From contig WBMV01000077.1 in the NCBI GenBank assembly GCA_013396655.1, forward strand, positions 1 through 64,000: a DNA stretch of 64,000 nt, in the 5' to 3' direction. A program made the translations under genes and the position numbers. Numbering within the stretch: position 1 is the first letter of the stretch; each line of letters opens with the position of its first letter. This stretch comes from Campylorhamphus procurvoides. Lineage: Eukaryota; Chordata; Aves; Passeriformes; Dendrocolaptidae. The notes beneath the pieces are model-generated. The model searched no databases, was not told the DNA's origin, and was given only the letters and a program-made list of their open reading frames with translations. Of the stretch, positions 36,101 through 51,100 are shown in pieces.

Positions 36101-39100
36101 TGGTGGATCCCAGATTGTAACTCTTTCCATTGTGAGTGGATGCCTCTTTCAGAAATGCAGGCTGTAGTTCAACCACAGATGCTCACAGGGAGTTCTCAGG
36201 AAAACTCCACGATCCCAGAGACGAGGACACCCGAGCAGCCACTTCGGACCCTCAAGCATCAAACCTATGAAATTCCTGCCCTTTGCACTGTACCATGGCA
36301 ATTCAAGACTTTTCTTGGCAATGTTGTTTTTCCACGTCTCTGTACAACCCAGGTGATCTGCTCCAGGACAGCTAAATTCCCTCTGACCTTGCCCACTGAG
36401 CAATCCTCTAAACCTTGTCACCCCCTCCAGCTAGTTTTGTTTCCTTGTTTTGTTTATTTACAAATCAGATCTCCTAGTGAAAGTTGCTCTGTCCCTATGC
36501 TTGAGATTCTGCTCCCCCCAGCACCAGTTTCTTGGCAAAACTCCCAGAGAGGGACTAGCGAAAGTCTTCACAGCATGCAGTACCCATGACCCACACTGCT
36601 GGAGTCAGGTCCTTCACCATCCTCTCTACTCTCAGTTCCTGGAGAGCATTCCCAGGCAAGAGAGAGGAGAGACTGAGTCTCACTCATTGCATATCATTTA
36701 CTTTAACTTCATCTGTGACAACTGCATCAAGGATCAAGACTGTCACACTCTGCCTAGGAGCTGCCTTGGGATATCCTGACTCAGGTATCGCAGTGTGCTC
36801 ACTTATGCTAAGCACCCAGTGATGTCTGTATTCTGAGTCCTCTCCTGTCAAACCAGATGCCTCAAGCTGCTCAAAACATTTGGTGGTTTCCAGTAGAGAA
36901 TCTTCTTGTGAACGATTCTTGTGCATTTTGGAGTCTACTGTGAGCAAAGGAGGGGAAGAATACATTCGAAGGGAGAGGTAGATGGTTTGATCTCTCCTGA
37001 CTTCAAACCACACTACAGGGCTCTCCGGGACCAGGCTCTGCAAACAGCCAGGTACAAGGAGGTCATGCTGAACATCCCAGGAGACCAGCAAGCAGCAGGA
37101 AACTTTCTGCATGAACAAAAAAATTCCCTTATCTGCCTCAATCACAGTAGTATTTGGACAAAGCGTTCTTGCCCATATCTGGACTGTAATCTGCTGTTTC
37201 AGCAGGGCTGCTCTTGGGTCTCCAGCAACACTCAGCTGATCTACACATATATTTTGGTGGAAAGCATTACTGTATCATATATAAAGTTCCTCCTTTTCTT
37301 ATCTCTTGGCTTTCTAGTTCTCTTCAGGGTCTATAATCAGGGATTTCAGGAGTTTATTTATGCCCAATAAAAAGTCACAGCCTTCTCCACAATATCTGTG
37401 CTACAGCACTTCTCCTTCTGAGACTTTCCCTTCCATTTACGAACCTAAACCATTTCCATGAGCCTAAAAGTCCAAGCAAGGTAAAGGCTGCCAAGGGAAG
37501 AAATTCTCCCATTATTCTCATCCAAGAAAGTGGCACAAAGGAAAAAAGACCAGAAGGGATGGCTCACATCCCTGGGTCATGGCAGAGAACTGGAAAAGGC
37601 TCATCTCCAGGAGGACAGAGTGCCAGCACTTCTTTTTTTAACTTAGCCAGCAGCTGCAGAATTTAAGCTTTATTAAAAGCCTATTTTGCTTTTGCTGCTG
37701 CAAAGGAAACTGACTCCCTTCTCTCCCTTCCCAAATAAAAGGCCAAAGTCTGCAGACAGACATCCTGTAATGTCACCTTAGAAAGAGGTGGCAACTTGAC
37801 TCATCTCATTGGAACATGCACAGAGCAGCTTTACTTCAGGTTACAACAGAAAAACACTGCTCCCATGGCTGACCTTTGCTTTGAGGTTTTATTATATGAG
37901 TAGTCCAACAAACCTTCAATATCCTCTGATTACAAATGTCTGGAGTAAGAAAGGAAGAGATAGGCAGGAAAAGCCCACGGGTTAGATTTTGAGGCTCCAC
38001 TCATTTCACAGTCTCCCACTTTGCAGCACTGCTGCATGAAGAAGCCCTCTCTCCTACAGACAAGCTGTGTGAAAGGTCAGCAAGATCCCATTTAAACAGC
38101 CTTCCTACAATACATTTCAGTATAACATAAACAAGAAGTTGCTTTTTTTATCATGTCAGAACAACAAAAGGTGGAGACCACTGAATTAGATACCATTAAC
38201 TAAATATTGTTCTCCAATGGCAATTCTAAACCTAACGCAATTTATAGACTAATCTGCTGGATCAGTAATTTAGGCTATTTGATGATGAGCATTTAGAAGT
38301 GCTCGTCATTAAAAAATTATTGTGGGGTCTCTAGTGGATTATTTGTCAGAGGCAGGTGTTCAGTGTTAGACACTTTTTCCCTTCTCTTCCCACATCCAGG
38401 TTTAATATCAGCAACAAAATACTAATTGCTCCTGCAGCATTTACTCCAAAACAGCAGAGCAAGTGTAAATCTTGTTCCCCTACCCATTTCTTGCCTGTTG
38501 CCACACAATATTAAGGCTTAGGATGATGTACATCAACCAGCTGGGGTGGGGGGAAATGGGACTGGAAAGCATCCAAGTAATCTGTGCTCTCTCCACGCCC
38601 TGGGGAGTGTACCCCACGCGTGCCATGACAAGGAACATTCCTCCCCTGCATCTGTGCTTGTGGAGGAGGATGGTGCCAGTGGCTGGCCCAGCTGAACAAA
38701 ACAGAGATTTGAAGAGGAAAAGAGCCAGTCTGCCTCTGTTTGCAGCTAGCTCCTCCTTTTGCCCAGCCCTTTCTGACTCTCACCCCAAGCTGCTGCTGTC
38801 TTTCAGGCCTGGGTTGGGATTCCCTCTGGACTCTGTTAGCAGAGCTCTTTAAAATGGCAGTGGGAATCCTCACTAAGCAGTGGGACTAACCATTCCTCCT
38901 CAAACACTGGGTGCATGGGCTCCAAAACGTTTTCAGAGCCTGCAGTGTCTGCAAAGCAGGCAGCAAGTGTTGCTTTAGCTGGCTCTCAGCGTGGCCCATT
39001 TCATAACACAAAAGGAAGTTTGAATCCCTCAGGGCTCAGATTTTTTCCAAACTGAGTAAACACACGCAAACACACACTATTTGCATGCACAGCAACTGGG

Positions 39101-42100
39101 ACAAAGGCTCTGTGGCCAGGTAGGTGTCTAACTGGTGGTCTGGGCATGTGGTAACACGTGTACAATCCTAGAAATCTTGAGCTAAAAGAGACTTATCTCT
39201 AGATTGACTTTGTGTTGCTTCCAAGTCTTGCTTTGAGATTAAAAAGCAGCCTTTGTTGTTTGGAATATTACCATTTCAGAAAAAAAACCCCACCCCTCCT
39301 TGGCCCCCCACCCCAAAGGTTTGGTTTATAACCCAAAACATTGGCACCTTAATAGCAGAAGGTCAAAGCACTCCAGTCATTAGGCAGATTATATTTAAGA
39401 GCCCTATGTGCAGCTGATCAGAGGCTTATTCCTTAAAGGATTGAAACAGCAAGCCAGTGCACCTCAGCAAGCAATCTCGTTTAATAGTCAATTAGCAGAG
39501 ACGTGCTCTTCTGAGCTAAAGATCACTACAGACAAAAAAAAAATGCACCACCATCAGCTTTCCTCCACTTCTGCTATTAAATGAAGCCAGATGACCTGCT
39601 CTTTCTTTAACTGGTAAAACAGGATTGTACCTAAAAGTCACCCAGCAGTTTTATCCCAACCAGGATAGTAATATTCTTGCTAATAACAATTTCTTTTAGA
39701 CTAGAGGAGGGCTAGATAGAAGCCAAAAGAAAAACCCCAACTATTTCAATACAAAGTCTTGTCTCTGAGTGTGTAATTAAACCAGGACAAGATAGAATCT
39801 TCCAGCAGCAACTCCCCCTACAGCTCCAAATACCTAAACCCCAGATGCACTGCCATACATCTGGGAGGAGGTAAGAGCTAACTGAAGGCAGATTTGCATA
39901 GTGTTGATGTGCTAGTACCCGCCAAATTACAGCGAGGGCAGGCCACCTACATCCAGCCACATGTTGGTAACAAGCAGCTCTGTGAACCAGAGCACACACC
40001 CAGATTTCATAGGCACACGGGCATCAGTGTAACTAAGAGCACATGGGAGCTCTTCTCTAGAGCTGCCAAACCCAATGTTCAAAAGCCATGAGTCAAACCT
40101 CCACATCCCCTCCAGCTGATGTTAGTTTAAAAGCCAGGCATTGCAGAAAAGGAAGAAAATCAGAAGCAGCATTAATTTGCCTTCTAGTTTCCTGCCCTAG
40201 GTTAAGCCAGCCAGAATGGATGTCCTTTCCTTCCAGCCATTAGAGGCAGAAACTTTCATTTCCTTCCTCCAAAGCTGAGGTTCTTACCTGATTGCTTTCC
40301 CCAGGACTTGAGCATTAAAAGGAAAACTTGCCAAGTATTTGCAGACTTGGCAGTTCATTCAAAGCTGGCATCGCCCCCTCCCACAGTCAATCAAATGTGA
40401 CACTGCCTCACTCGATTTGCAACGTGAGGATTGTGCTTGGTTGAGGATAGAGCAGAGCTGTTGTCCACAACCCAGCCTGGAGAGCCTGATGGAAAGGTTT
40501 ATACCACCAAACCAGTGCTTTTTACAGAGTCTCCTTTTTAAGAGTTTTAGCAGGAAGACTAAGGTGTTAAACTGCCCATGGACTCTGAATGACCATGTGA
40601 ATGACCTTCCAAAATCCTCTGCTGAAGGGGGTGGTAGTGCAATGTCACGCTGCAGAAGAACAGGGTTACTAGTGCAACTCTCCACGAAGCAGCAAAAGCA
40701 GGGTATGAAACTGGCCCATCAGCACTGACAGAACAGGAACCACAGAGGTTTCAGAAAAATGCTCCAGTGACACAACGTGAACAACTCACGGACACAGCAG
40801 AGAGGCAAGAGGAAAGGGTCTGAATGTCACAGTAAGGTTCCTGCTCGCTTGTGGGTTACCACAAACACCTCTGCAGCCTGACACCTACCCTGGGGACTCT
40901 GATTTACTCTCCTACACTGAAGAACTGGGAGAACACAAAGATGCCCAAAGCCAGATAGCCAGTCTGGTGATGATGTGCAAAGAGAAACTGAAGCTTATTT
41001 TCTGCTCTTATCATTGCCATGTTGACTCTGCACAGAGGCAACAAAAGCAAAGCAAGACTGCCTGAATGCCCTTTTTCTGCAGCGGAGTTAAACAAGGCCA
41101 ATTCTGAATGGCAAAAGACTGTGGAGTGAAGCTGCCACTAGAGATGATCATTTTTCACAGTGTACCCTCGCCTGAATGCGGAAGAAGAAGAATAAATTCT
41201 AACAGAAGAAAAACTGACAGCTTTTGCCATTTAACTATATGCCTAAAGGCACCACTTAGAAGCAGGATTCTTAGGCTATGAACAAAAAATCCCTTCAGTT
41301 TTCTTCTCCCTCACAGCAAAATCCTACAGGAACATTTCCCAGGTGGGGTGATGCTTACCTGAGCAGACCCTGCTGTGCTCAGCTCCACAGAGAACAGAGC
41401 AGATGGGAATGTCTGTACTGATAGAGTCCCAAGTAGCTACTTCAGAAGGTAAATGTTTATTTTGTGTCTTTCCTCTGCTTTGAGTTGAGGCAGAATTTCC
41501 CTGCTGGCTTCCTGACCCCTGCACATTTGATTGAGATAAAGGTGTGAAGCACCAAGCACTTCTTTCAAACTCAGGAGCAGCAAGGGACTGCTGAGGCACA
41601 AACACATGAGCAGAGGGACAAAAATTACAGGCAATACTGGTTTATACACGAAAGGTGACTTGGAGGTATTAACTCTCAGGGTTAAGGCACTGCAAGGAAT
41701 GATGCTACACTTCATAAGAGGACACAACCCCTCAGCCCTCTACAGGTGTGAGTGAGACACACCCTGCAACCTGGAGGAGAGAACAACAGTAGGCAGAGAT
41801 GAAGTCACACAGCAAACTCAAAGGCAGAGCTGAGGAGAGCCAAGGTGTACTGGTTACTAGCTATGCTTGGCTACCAGGATCACCTCCTCTTCACTTTGCC
41901 CATTTTTCCTTTGGACTGTGCATTACCTGTGTGTGCAGCTTGGCTGAGAAAGCCTGGCTGTGCTGTGGAACTGCTGGTAACTCAGCTGCGTGTCTAATCC
42001 AGATCAGGGATTTTCATTGCTGTGCCTTGATTCCTTTGCTTTTTTAGCTTATCCGGTTGTAACAGCCTCGGGGCCTGAAGGCAAGATCAGACAAATAACA

Positions 42101-45100
42101 AAGGGCACTTTTAGCTGCAGGGTTTCCCCAAGGCCTTCACCCTGCATGGAGTAGTGGCACCCAGAGCCACATGGAAAAGCCAAGCTGGTTTGTTGCATGC
42201 CAACAGTGGGATGCACAGATTCATTTTGCTGTCCCAAAGCAGTGTTGTGCCTGGGCTGCTTGGCACCTCTGCTACCCTCCAGACACACTGCCTTTGCTTG
42301 TGCTGAAGCTTCCCATGTCCTCCTCATCCACATCATGTTCATCTGGTGATACAGAGTGCTGGGTCTGGTGTGCTCAGCTCTTCCCTACATCTCCAAGTCT
42401 ATGGATCACAAAGTCAGAGCTTTCTATGTCCAGTTGAGCTACTAACAAAGCAAGTGCCCCAAGACATCGGTTAAGTCTGTTACATCACACACAACCCACT
42501 CACCATCAAATCCTCTTGAAGCAACTTCATCACCTGTTTCAACATGGTGAGGTAAAGATGAGCAGGAGGACCTAAACCACTGTTTCAGGCTGCTCTGGAG
42601 AAGGTTGTGTGGGAACTATTCACACATCTCTCCTGAGCACATGCTGGTGCAAACACAGTCTGTACACTACACATTTGTGAGATCATACAGCTACAGCAAG
42701 AGGAGCATCTTTGTTCCTGCCACATGTGTCTGCCTTAGAGGGGACCTGAAAGCTGCTGCCTTTGTTTTACCCATGCCTTTCACCCACCTTTACACAGTTT
42801 TAAATATAGACAGCTGGAAGACCTTCTCCAAATTCTTTTCCCTGCTTCTTTCTCTTAGTTTAGGACAAAGTTAATATGGCCCTCTCTGATTTTGCCAGAT
42901 ATTTTTATGGAGAGTTCAAGGATAACTATTTTTTTGATCAAAGGGCTAGAGCACCACAAGGCTAATAAAGAGGTCCTTTTCCCAAAAAGTGTTTGATAGT
43001 CAGTGGAAACAGCAAAAGGAATTGTTCAATGCTTCTCGCATTACATCCTCCCCTTTGCTGTTCATGTTTAAAGCCTACAAAGCCCCATGTATTTAATCCC
43101 CTGTACGTTGCTCACTCTCCTGCATTGCAAGCAAGGCTATGTCATGAGAACTCCAGTGCAGCACATCCTTACCCATCAATTTTGGGAAATGGGGCTGGGC
43201 TGTGGTAAGCAGCAGACCAAGAGGAACATTGTTTTATTCCCTGTAGGATCTCCACATGCTTCCCTACCCCCACACGAGTCAGAGGAAGCAGCAGGGAAGA
43301 GAGGAGCATGTTAGACACTTCAGTCTTTGGTCTTTTTCATAACTGCAAATACAAGTTCCTTATTAAGAGATAAAGAAAAACCCTTTCATCCTCTACACCC
43401 CAACCTAATCTTTAAATACCTAGTGAAATATAAGTAATTGAGAGATGCCTTTAGCAGCTGTGGGCTCAGTCATCCCTTTCATGTACGTAGACAGAAGCTG
43501 ACTAGGACTAAGGGCTGCTTAACTTAAAACTGACATAGAGCGATTGCTGTGCCTGGCAATGAATATTAAAAGCAATGACAAGATTGACATTATCTAGGTG
43601 CATTGTAGCTTCTACTTTTTTTTTTTCCATTTAAATGCTCCATTCCTCAGTTCTTACTGCAAGGATCTGAGTCAGGAAAATACAGCTCAGGCTGATAACT
43701 TCCAGAAGTGTCTGCTAAAGCCCAACTTGCAGGGTGCCAAACTTAAGACACTTAAAAGGGCTCAGCTTACAAAGCAACACAATTTCCTGAAAACAAACAT
43801 GAATAAAAACACTCCTTGTGTGTCATGTGCTATGCATACATTCAAGATTTCAAAGAGGTACCCCTTGATTTTAGTTTCTAGATGTAGGGCAATGTTGCTA
43901 AACCCTTCTTCACCTTCACAGCCAGTTCTGTTCTCTGAGAAGTGACTGCAGAGAGGCAGCAATGAACTGGAGCTCTCCCACATGCTCCAGGGACCACGAT
44001 AACTACAGTTTCTGCTCCCAGTGATGACAGATGTTTCCTGAATGCGTAGAATTCATTTTTTGCCCTAAAGAAATGTCTTAAAAGCTGCTAAGTGGCATTA
44101 ACTGAACGAGTGGCGGTTAAAAAAGGGCATAAGACAGAAAAAGCAAGTTGCCAAAATGCTTTCTCTCTTTAAATAAGAGAAAGCACCAGTGCTTGCACAG
44201 GCTTGCTCCAATGCTCAAAATTCTCACCACGAATATGTACTTTATTTCTAGCTCCAGCTCTTTCAGTCACTGCTTACAGCTGCTTCTTGGCGGGCTGGAT
44301 TAAAGAGCACGTCCTTCAACTGAGAATTACATCCTTGTGCTGAAAACTACAGGCTAAGGTGAAGTCATGATTCTTTCTTATTCCAAAAGCTGTACCTCAT
44401 CTCTCCCCTTAATCAGAAGCACCATGTGATCCAGCAACACGTGTTGTATTTTGTAGTGGAGGTGGGAGCTGTTTCCAAGTAACATGGCTAAAAGCTTGGG
44501 CTGCCCAAGGTCACAGAGGATATCTCTCCTGTGAAGTACACTCAGGTACTTCTGCAGCTGCTGCCCTGAAGTCCACCGAGAGCACACAAAGCCTCTCAGG
44601 GGATCCCCTCATATGTTAAACATGGGCCAGCTGGCTTCTCTGCAGCTGCAGAATAAATCTAAGCAGAGCTCTGCCGTGGGCTGACAGCCCCACTTATTCT
44701 GCAGCAAGGATGAAGGCAGCAACACACTGCTTGAGTCTCCACAGCAGAGATGTTCTCCTCCAGCTCTCCCAAAGTTTCTCCTCTCCACTGTTCTTACCCT
44801 GCAGCGATGTACAAGCATTGCTGCCAGGCTAGTCCCATGCTGCCATCGAACCTCAGAGCTGTTCTAGACTTACCTCTTCAGGTTGCCTCACCGTACCAAT
44901 TTAATCAACAGGGACCCAACTCTTGCTACCTCTTTCCTCTCTCTCTGTCCTTCAAAGAGAAGAGACATTTGCTACCAGTCACCTAAGAACAGTGTTTTCA
45001 TCAGCAAATATTCTCCTTGAGCATCTTGTCATCATAGTTTGTGCTCTTAAGTGTTTTTGAAGTTACAAGATCTTGCTGAAAGATGATGGTCAAGTGCTGA

Positions 45101-48100
45101 CACAGCAAAATCGAGCTTGGCCTGGCCACTTTTTAAGTAGTTTTATTGTACATGGAAAAAGGTACAAAAGCCCTGCACTGGGCATAAACAAGCTGACTGT
45201 ACATAATAGACATTGTTAGGTGTCTGAATAGGTCACTGACTCAAAGGAAAGTTCAGCTCCACAATGCAGGTCTGGAGTTCGGAATAAAAGCAGAAAGCAT
45301 CCCTGTGCACTCATACCCCATGCATTCAGCACAGCTGGATCTTTTTGTATTTCTCACTGTCCATTTCCTCCTGAATTTCCCTAGTTTCCTTCCATTCGTA
45401 TTATGACCCTTTGTTCTTTCTCTGCCCTCTTCCTCCTTCTATTTTGAAGTGTACAGATGGAGTCTAAGGGTGGGGAAACAAGCAGAGTCCCAGCATGTTA
45501 GAAAAACAACATTTGCAGCTCAATAAAAATAGGATAAACCCATTCTAGCACTAGTCACTCTAGGACTAGTGAGTGCAACAGGAAGGACCCTGCCAAACTG
45601 CACCTGCAAAGAATTTTGTACATTAAGAAGTCAAAAATAGTGCTCTCCATGGAATTAATTTCATCCTAGTTAGTTGTTCTGTCCTTGTAAGTAAGGCTTT
45701 GCACCAGGACTCTCATTGTCCATCACGTGGATGGACATGTACTGATAGGACATGAGACAGTGGCTCCAAACTGAGAAAGGAGGTTAAGGGTAGATTAACA
45801 GAAAGAAATTCTTCACTGTGAAGGTGGCAAGGTGCTGGCACAGCATGCCTGCAGAAGCTGTGGATGTCCCATTCCTGAAAGTGTTCAAGGCCAGGTTTGA
45901 TGGAGCTTAGAGCAACCCCATTGCAGGGGAGTTTGACTAGATGATCCTATCAAGGATCCCTTCCAATTCTAGGATTCTATGAATATTCTTCTTCCCATCA
46001 ACACGTCTGGAAGTACCACATGCATTTGTGCAGCAGAGTTGTCCCAACTCTGAACATGGCCTGAGACATCCTAAGCAGCCAGTCTGAGCACCCATACAGT
46101 CTTCCAGCATGGAAGGAAGGCATTTGCACACAGCCTAGATTTGGGTCTGATGCTGACAAGGTTCTCCTTTGGTCTGAGACAAGTCACAGCTTGCCTACTA
46201 ACAAAATGAATTCTTTAAGAGGCACCTGCTGTGAAAAACAAACCCTGAAGCTGGGTCACCAATGCACCCTGACACTGGGGAAGCTCAGCCATGAGAAGCA
46301 CAAGCTGAGAGAGGTACTCACCTCTAAGGACAGAGCCAGGGAAGTGCTGAAAACACCTACCAAAGTTGCCTAGTTATTATCAGCCTCACTTTGCTCTAGC
46401 TTCCACAACCAGGAGTGTTCCCCATTGAGGTTCAGGACACCTTGGGATCTTAGGGTTGCCATGGGACCAGGGTAAGTCCTGCCCCAACAGAGCAGTGCTC
46501 AACCCTCCCGCTCACATCACAGACAAGCACCATATCATGCAAGGTTTCTACAGCCTTTCCTTCCAAATATTCAAAGACAACCTGCATGCATTATAAACAG
46601 CATAAGGACTTGTGCAGCACTTGAGACTACCAGAGCTGTCAGGTCTTTCAGTGATAATAATCACCTGTCAAAAATGCAGATAATACTAGAAAAGAAATAA
46701 GGGTTCAAAGGAAAAGCATGAATAAGTACCTGGAGCTGTAGCCAAGGCAATCAAGTGATTGAATTCAGCTGCTTTGGTAAGTGTCTTTTAATGCAACACG
46801 TTCCTCCTATAGTGCAGAGGCCCCAGGGTGACTCCACAATAGTTTTGTGCCTGCAGCTTTAAATTTGCCAATAAATAGCCTATGCACTCATGCACACGAT
46901 GGATGTGGTGGAGAGAGAAAAGAGAACGAATTCAGATTACAAGAACAGCATTTGTCACTTGCTTTACTTGGTGTGAGAGGCAGTTTCCAGGCTCTTGGAC
47001 TCAAGAAGAGTATTTTCTGTTCCATTCCTGATGTGCCTGGCTGTCTTCTGCCAAAACCTGTTTTAAATCCATTAGTGAAACTAGGCCGAGCCTGCGTAAA
47101 TTCTTAACACCCCAGTGGAAAAAGGGGACTTGAGCATATTTCCGGGAACAACAGACACCCACAGCTCCCACCACTGTTATGCAAAGCACTGCTCTCTGGC
47201 CAGCTTTCGCCTCGAAAACCACTTGTTCCCTGGAATATCACCCCAAATTGTCACTGATTGTTTTAGGGAGAACAGAGGAACCTGATGTAGCAGTAACTCA
47301 CTAGTGGCTCCTCCTGCATTGCTGCCCTGTCTGCATCCAGGTTCATACACACTGGGGAGAGCACAGTCAGACACAGGGGTCAGGTCCTGACAGCCACCTG
47401 CTCCGAGATCATGAACAGATCTGCTTCAGGTAGTAAGGACAACAGGAATGGTAAGGAAGGCCTTTTGTTCCTGTACTGCCCTGTGCCTGCTCTAAAGGAA
47501 CCCACTCATCACCACATCACGGCCCCTCTCCTCAAGAGAGAGCAGTGACGCATCCCTACAATTCCAGGCAGTGTGGAAGAGCTGGGGAGATGCTCCTAGC
47601 CCGAACTAGGTTTGACAGCATCTGAACCAGTCCTGCTTCCAGAAATTGAAACAGTGCCCAGCAGAAAGCTGATGGGTGGCTCTTTGTAGATCCAAGCACA
47701 ACCTGCAGAAATTCCACGGGGGAGAGAAAGACTTGATCTACGTGACCACAGGTGGGCCTGAACCTGTAAAGAAAACCCATGTACTGACATTTTCATTGTA
47801 AGGCCTGCCTGTTCACTTCCATACAGCAACTCCCACCTCAGTTTGCATGAGCTGAAATCCTTTAAGGATAGGGGTGACTGCTGCTAGTGACATGGGCTGT
47901 ACCTAGCACAGAGCCAGTCTCCAGAGATCTAGAAAGGAGATGTCAAATGTTTCTTACAGAAAGATCAGGATTATTCCAGTATATGAAAAGAAAACCCTCT
48001 TTCCCAGATTGTTAAGGCACTAGTGAACTAGATTTTTTTAAAAAATACATTCTCTAAAAAACTAAATTAAAGGACACAGCAATAGCTAATCAAATGGACA

Positions 48101-51100
48101 GCAGTACTTTTTGGCAGAAGTATTTTAAGGCTAACCTCCTGTTCTATGAACAGTGGCAGCCTAAATGGGAAGGATCGCTGAGTCAGCTTTTGCTTTGCAC
48201 TTCACAATGTGCTCTATGTTTTCCAGCAGCTCTAATCTACCAGGGAAAGCTGAAATGGGTGGAAAGGGCAAACATAAGAGCTTTGAAGAAATGTGGAAAG
48301 AAATATATGGAATTCAAATCTCTGTTTAATTAAAAAGCTGACGAAAATGGTATCACAATGTCATAGGTCTGAGTGAGCTCTGACTGCAAAGACCATGGGC
48401 ACCAGCAGTTCCATGTAAGTGTATGTGACTCCAACAATGCTCTGCTGGGACATGAATTACCTTTTCTTTCAACTCTGTGCAACAAAAGATGATGCTATCC
48501 TAACAGTAACATTAACACACATACACACGGAGCAGCTTCCAAAACAAGAGATACTGGAAGTCAGCCTTTGTCCAAAGGGCCTGTTTTATGCAAGAACTTG
48601 CCTCTACTACTGCCCAAAAGAACACATGTAAGAAAAGAAAGCATCAAATGGACCTTCCTTGGTTCACCTTTCCTGCCTCAAGAAAACAATCTTGTTTGGG
48701 AAAGATAAAGTTCTTTACTGAGAATGAAGTTCATTCACTATTCAAATGCCATCCATGTCTTCCATGACATTGGCTCCAGCACTCAGCTGTTGCAGGGCTG
48801 TTTTAGCACGCAATCCTGGCAGTCAGGCTAGTTTCAGCTAAGTGCACTGAAATAGCTCAGCAAAAAGATGCAGCAACCATAGATGTGAGAGGAATAGTGG
48901 GAACACTACAGATCATCTGGCTGATGCTGCAACAGAGCCTCAGCCTGCAAGAAGTATCATGCACAAGACCACTCTGCTAACAGTATCTTTTGCAAGTAGC
49001 CATGAAAAGCTTTTATGTTTAAATAAAGGACTTGGCAGTGAAAAATCACTTCCTCTCATTTACTCTCTCCACACTGAGTGAAACTACTGTTAAATTAAGA
49101 GACTGGGGTTGCCATTTGCTTCCCTGTCCCCTTCAGCCTTTCATCAGTGTTTGCTTTTTACATGAAGATAGTTATCCTAAATTTTTATGAGCTCGCTTTT
49201 CCTTTACCAACTAAATATGCTGAGGTTCTCAAACTCCACAGAGCAGAGTGTAGGCAACTGGCATACACACTTAACTCACAAAAATGTGCTGCCATGTTGC
49301 CCCCTGATGCATCCCCTCCTACACAGCTTTACCTTGCCCACAGGAGTCCCAGTTGTGCCGAGGTGTTCTCTGCTACCCTCATCAACAACCATCCCTGTAT
49401 TTTGAAGGTTTCTCACAGCAAGGGCTATACCCTACATTGGAACAACCTGCAAAAATTAAATAACTGTTGGCCACTGTTGTAGACCACACTTATTACAACC
49501 AGTTAACATAAAACCCAGCATTGAGGTTCAGGAAATACCCTTCAGTCAGGTCCCCACCTTCACAGCAGCAAAGGGGCTGCAATGCCCAAAGTGTCAGACC
49601 TACACTTGCTGCTACACAACCAGCCCACTTGTCTCAACAGGCACTGCCCAGCAAATCCCACTTGGAGAGAGCTGATCAGACCAGACACAGGAAGGCACAG
49701 AGCCAGGCTGGATTTGGAAGCAGCACAGCTCATCCTGCACAAAGCTATGCTTTGCTAGTAAGCCCTCTGAGAACTGGCAGGTATGCTCTGTGGGGAGCCA
49801 GCTCAGGGGTCCGTGGGCCTGTTACAGCTTATTCACAAGCCATGATGGGTGAAGGGAAAAAGGCACCTGCACACACAAGAATGCCAGCTTGTCTGACTGT
49901 GTATTAGCTCCACATGTGGCTCAAAGTTCTAAACAGATTGGAGTGAATGAGAACAACAAAGTTTCCTTATAAAGTTTCTCAGCCCTCAGCGTGTCTTCTG
50001 GACAACTGTTCAACTTGACCGGCTGATGAAGAACCACACAGAAGTACTCGGTACTTTCCAAAACAAGGCTCTAGAGATGACAACAACCTATCACATCCCT
50101 GCCATGAGCATTTCAAAGAACAGGGTCTTCACCACTTCCTCCACAGCAATCAATCCATAGGTGCCTAGGTTTCTGGGCTGCTGCTTTTTTGCAGTTACAT
50201 CACAAATCAAAATAAACAAAAAACTCTGTCAGGGGCCTCTTCGTAAGACTCAGCCTGAATCTTTCCTTTCCCATTTTCAGCCCCACAGCCCGTGTACCCA
50301 AGAGGACCCTGTCCATTATTTCTCCATCTGAAGCACGTTCTCAGTTTGCAAAGCCCTTTCTTTTATTTTGCACACCACTGAATTCCCCAAGGCATTCAGC
50401 ATAATCTCTGAGCTAATGCTTCAAGGCTCCCAGATTGTCACAGCCACAGCCCTGTTACATTGGTATCAATATTTAAAACCAAGAGGCCTCTTCTCCAACA
50501 AAATCTGCATTTCCTGGTTTATCACAAACAGTAAAAAAATTCATGCATGTACTTTTGGCTCAAGGTGCATATCAAAACCAGATTCACTTATGCATCAGTC
50601 AGACAGCTGACATCCATCCTGACATTTATCTCCGTGGATGAGGAGGAAAGATGAATCACCCACAGCTATACAGCTCAAGAGTTTGCCCTTGGTCAAGCCA
50701 GTAAATGACATAAATTAGCCCCTGTGCATCCTCAGATTCACAGACAGGCACCTGGAGAGAACTGGAGAGCAAGAGGGGCAGCAGCAACTTCTTCCAAATT
50801 AAAAAGGCATAAAAACAACCATGTCCGAGTGACACCTAAATAAAATCCACAAAGGCAGAGCTCAAGCAATTTGCTGTTTTCTAGGAAGTTCTGGCATATT
50901 TGTAACTGCTTCAATTTGTTCAACAATTACTCGCTGCAGTTAATTAACCTCAAAGAAAGGGAGGATTCTTTATTTATTGAGGTTTTCAACTCAAAATTAG
51001 TTACAATCGTTTACCAGAAAGGCCAAACAAAGGCCACTGTTTTGGCACAGGACTGGCTGGGGAGAAGCATGCCATGCAGGAGCTGAGGCAGATGCTGAGG

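Noticed and set aside
38278..38313. microRNA precursor
   Set aside because: The stem is only 14 bp and pairing stops outside it, too short for a Drosha/Dicer substrate.
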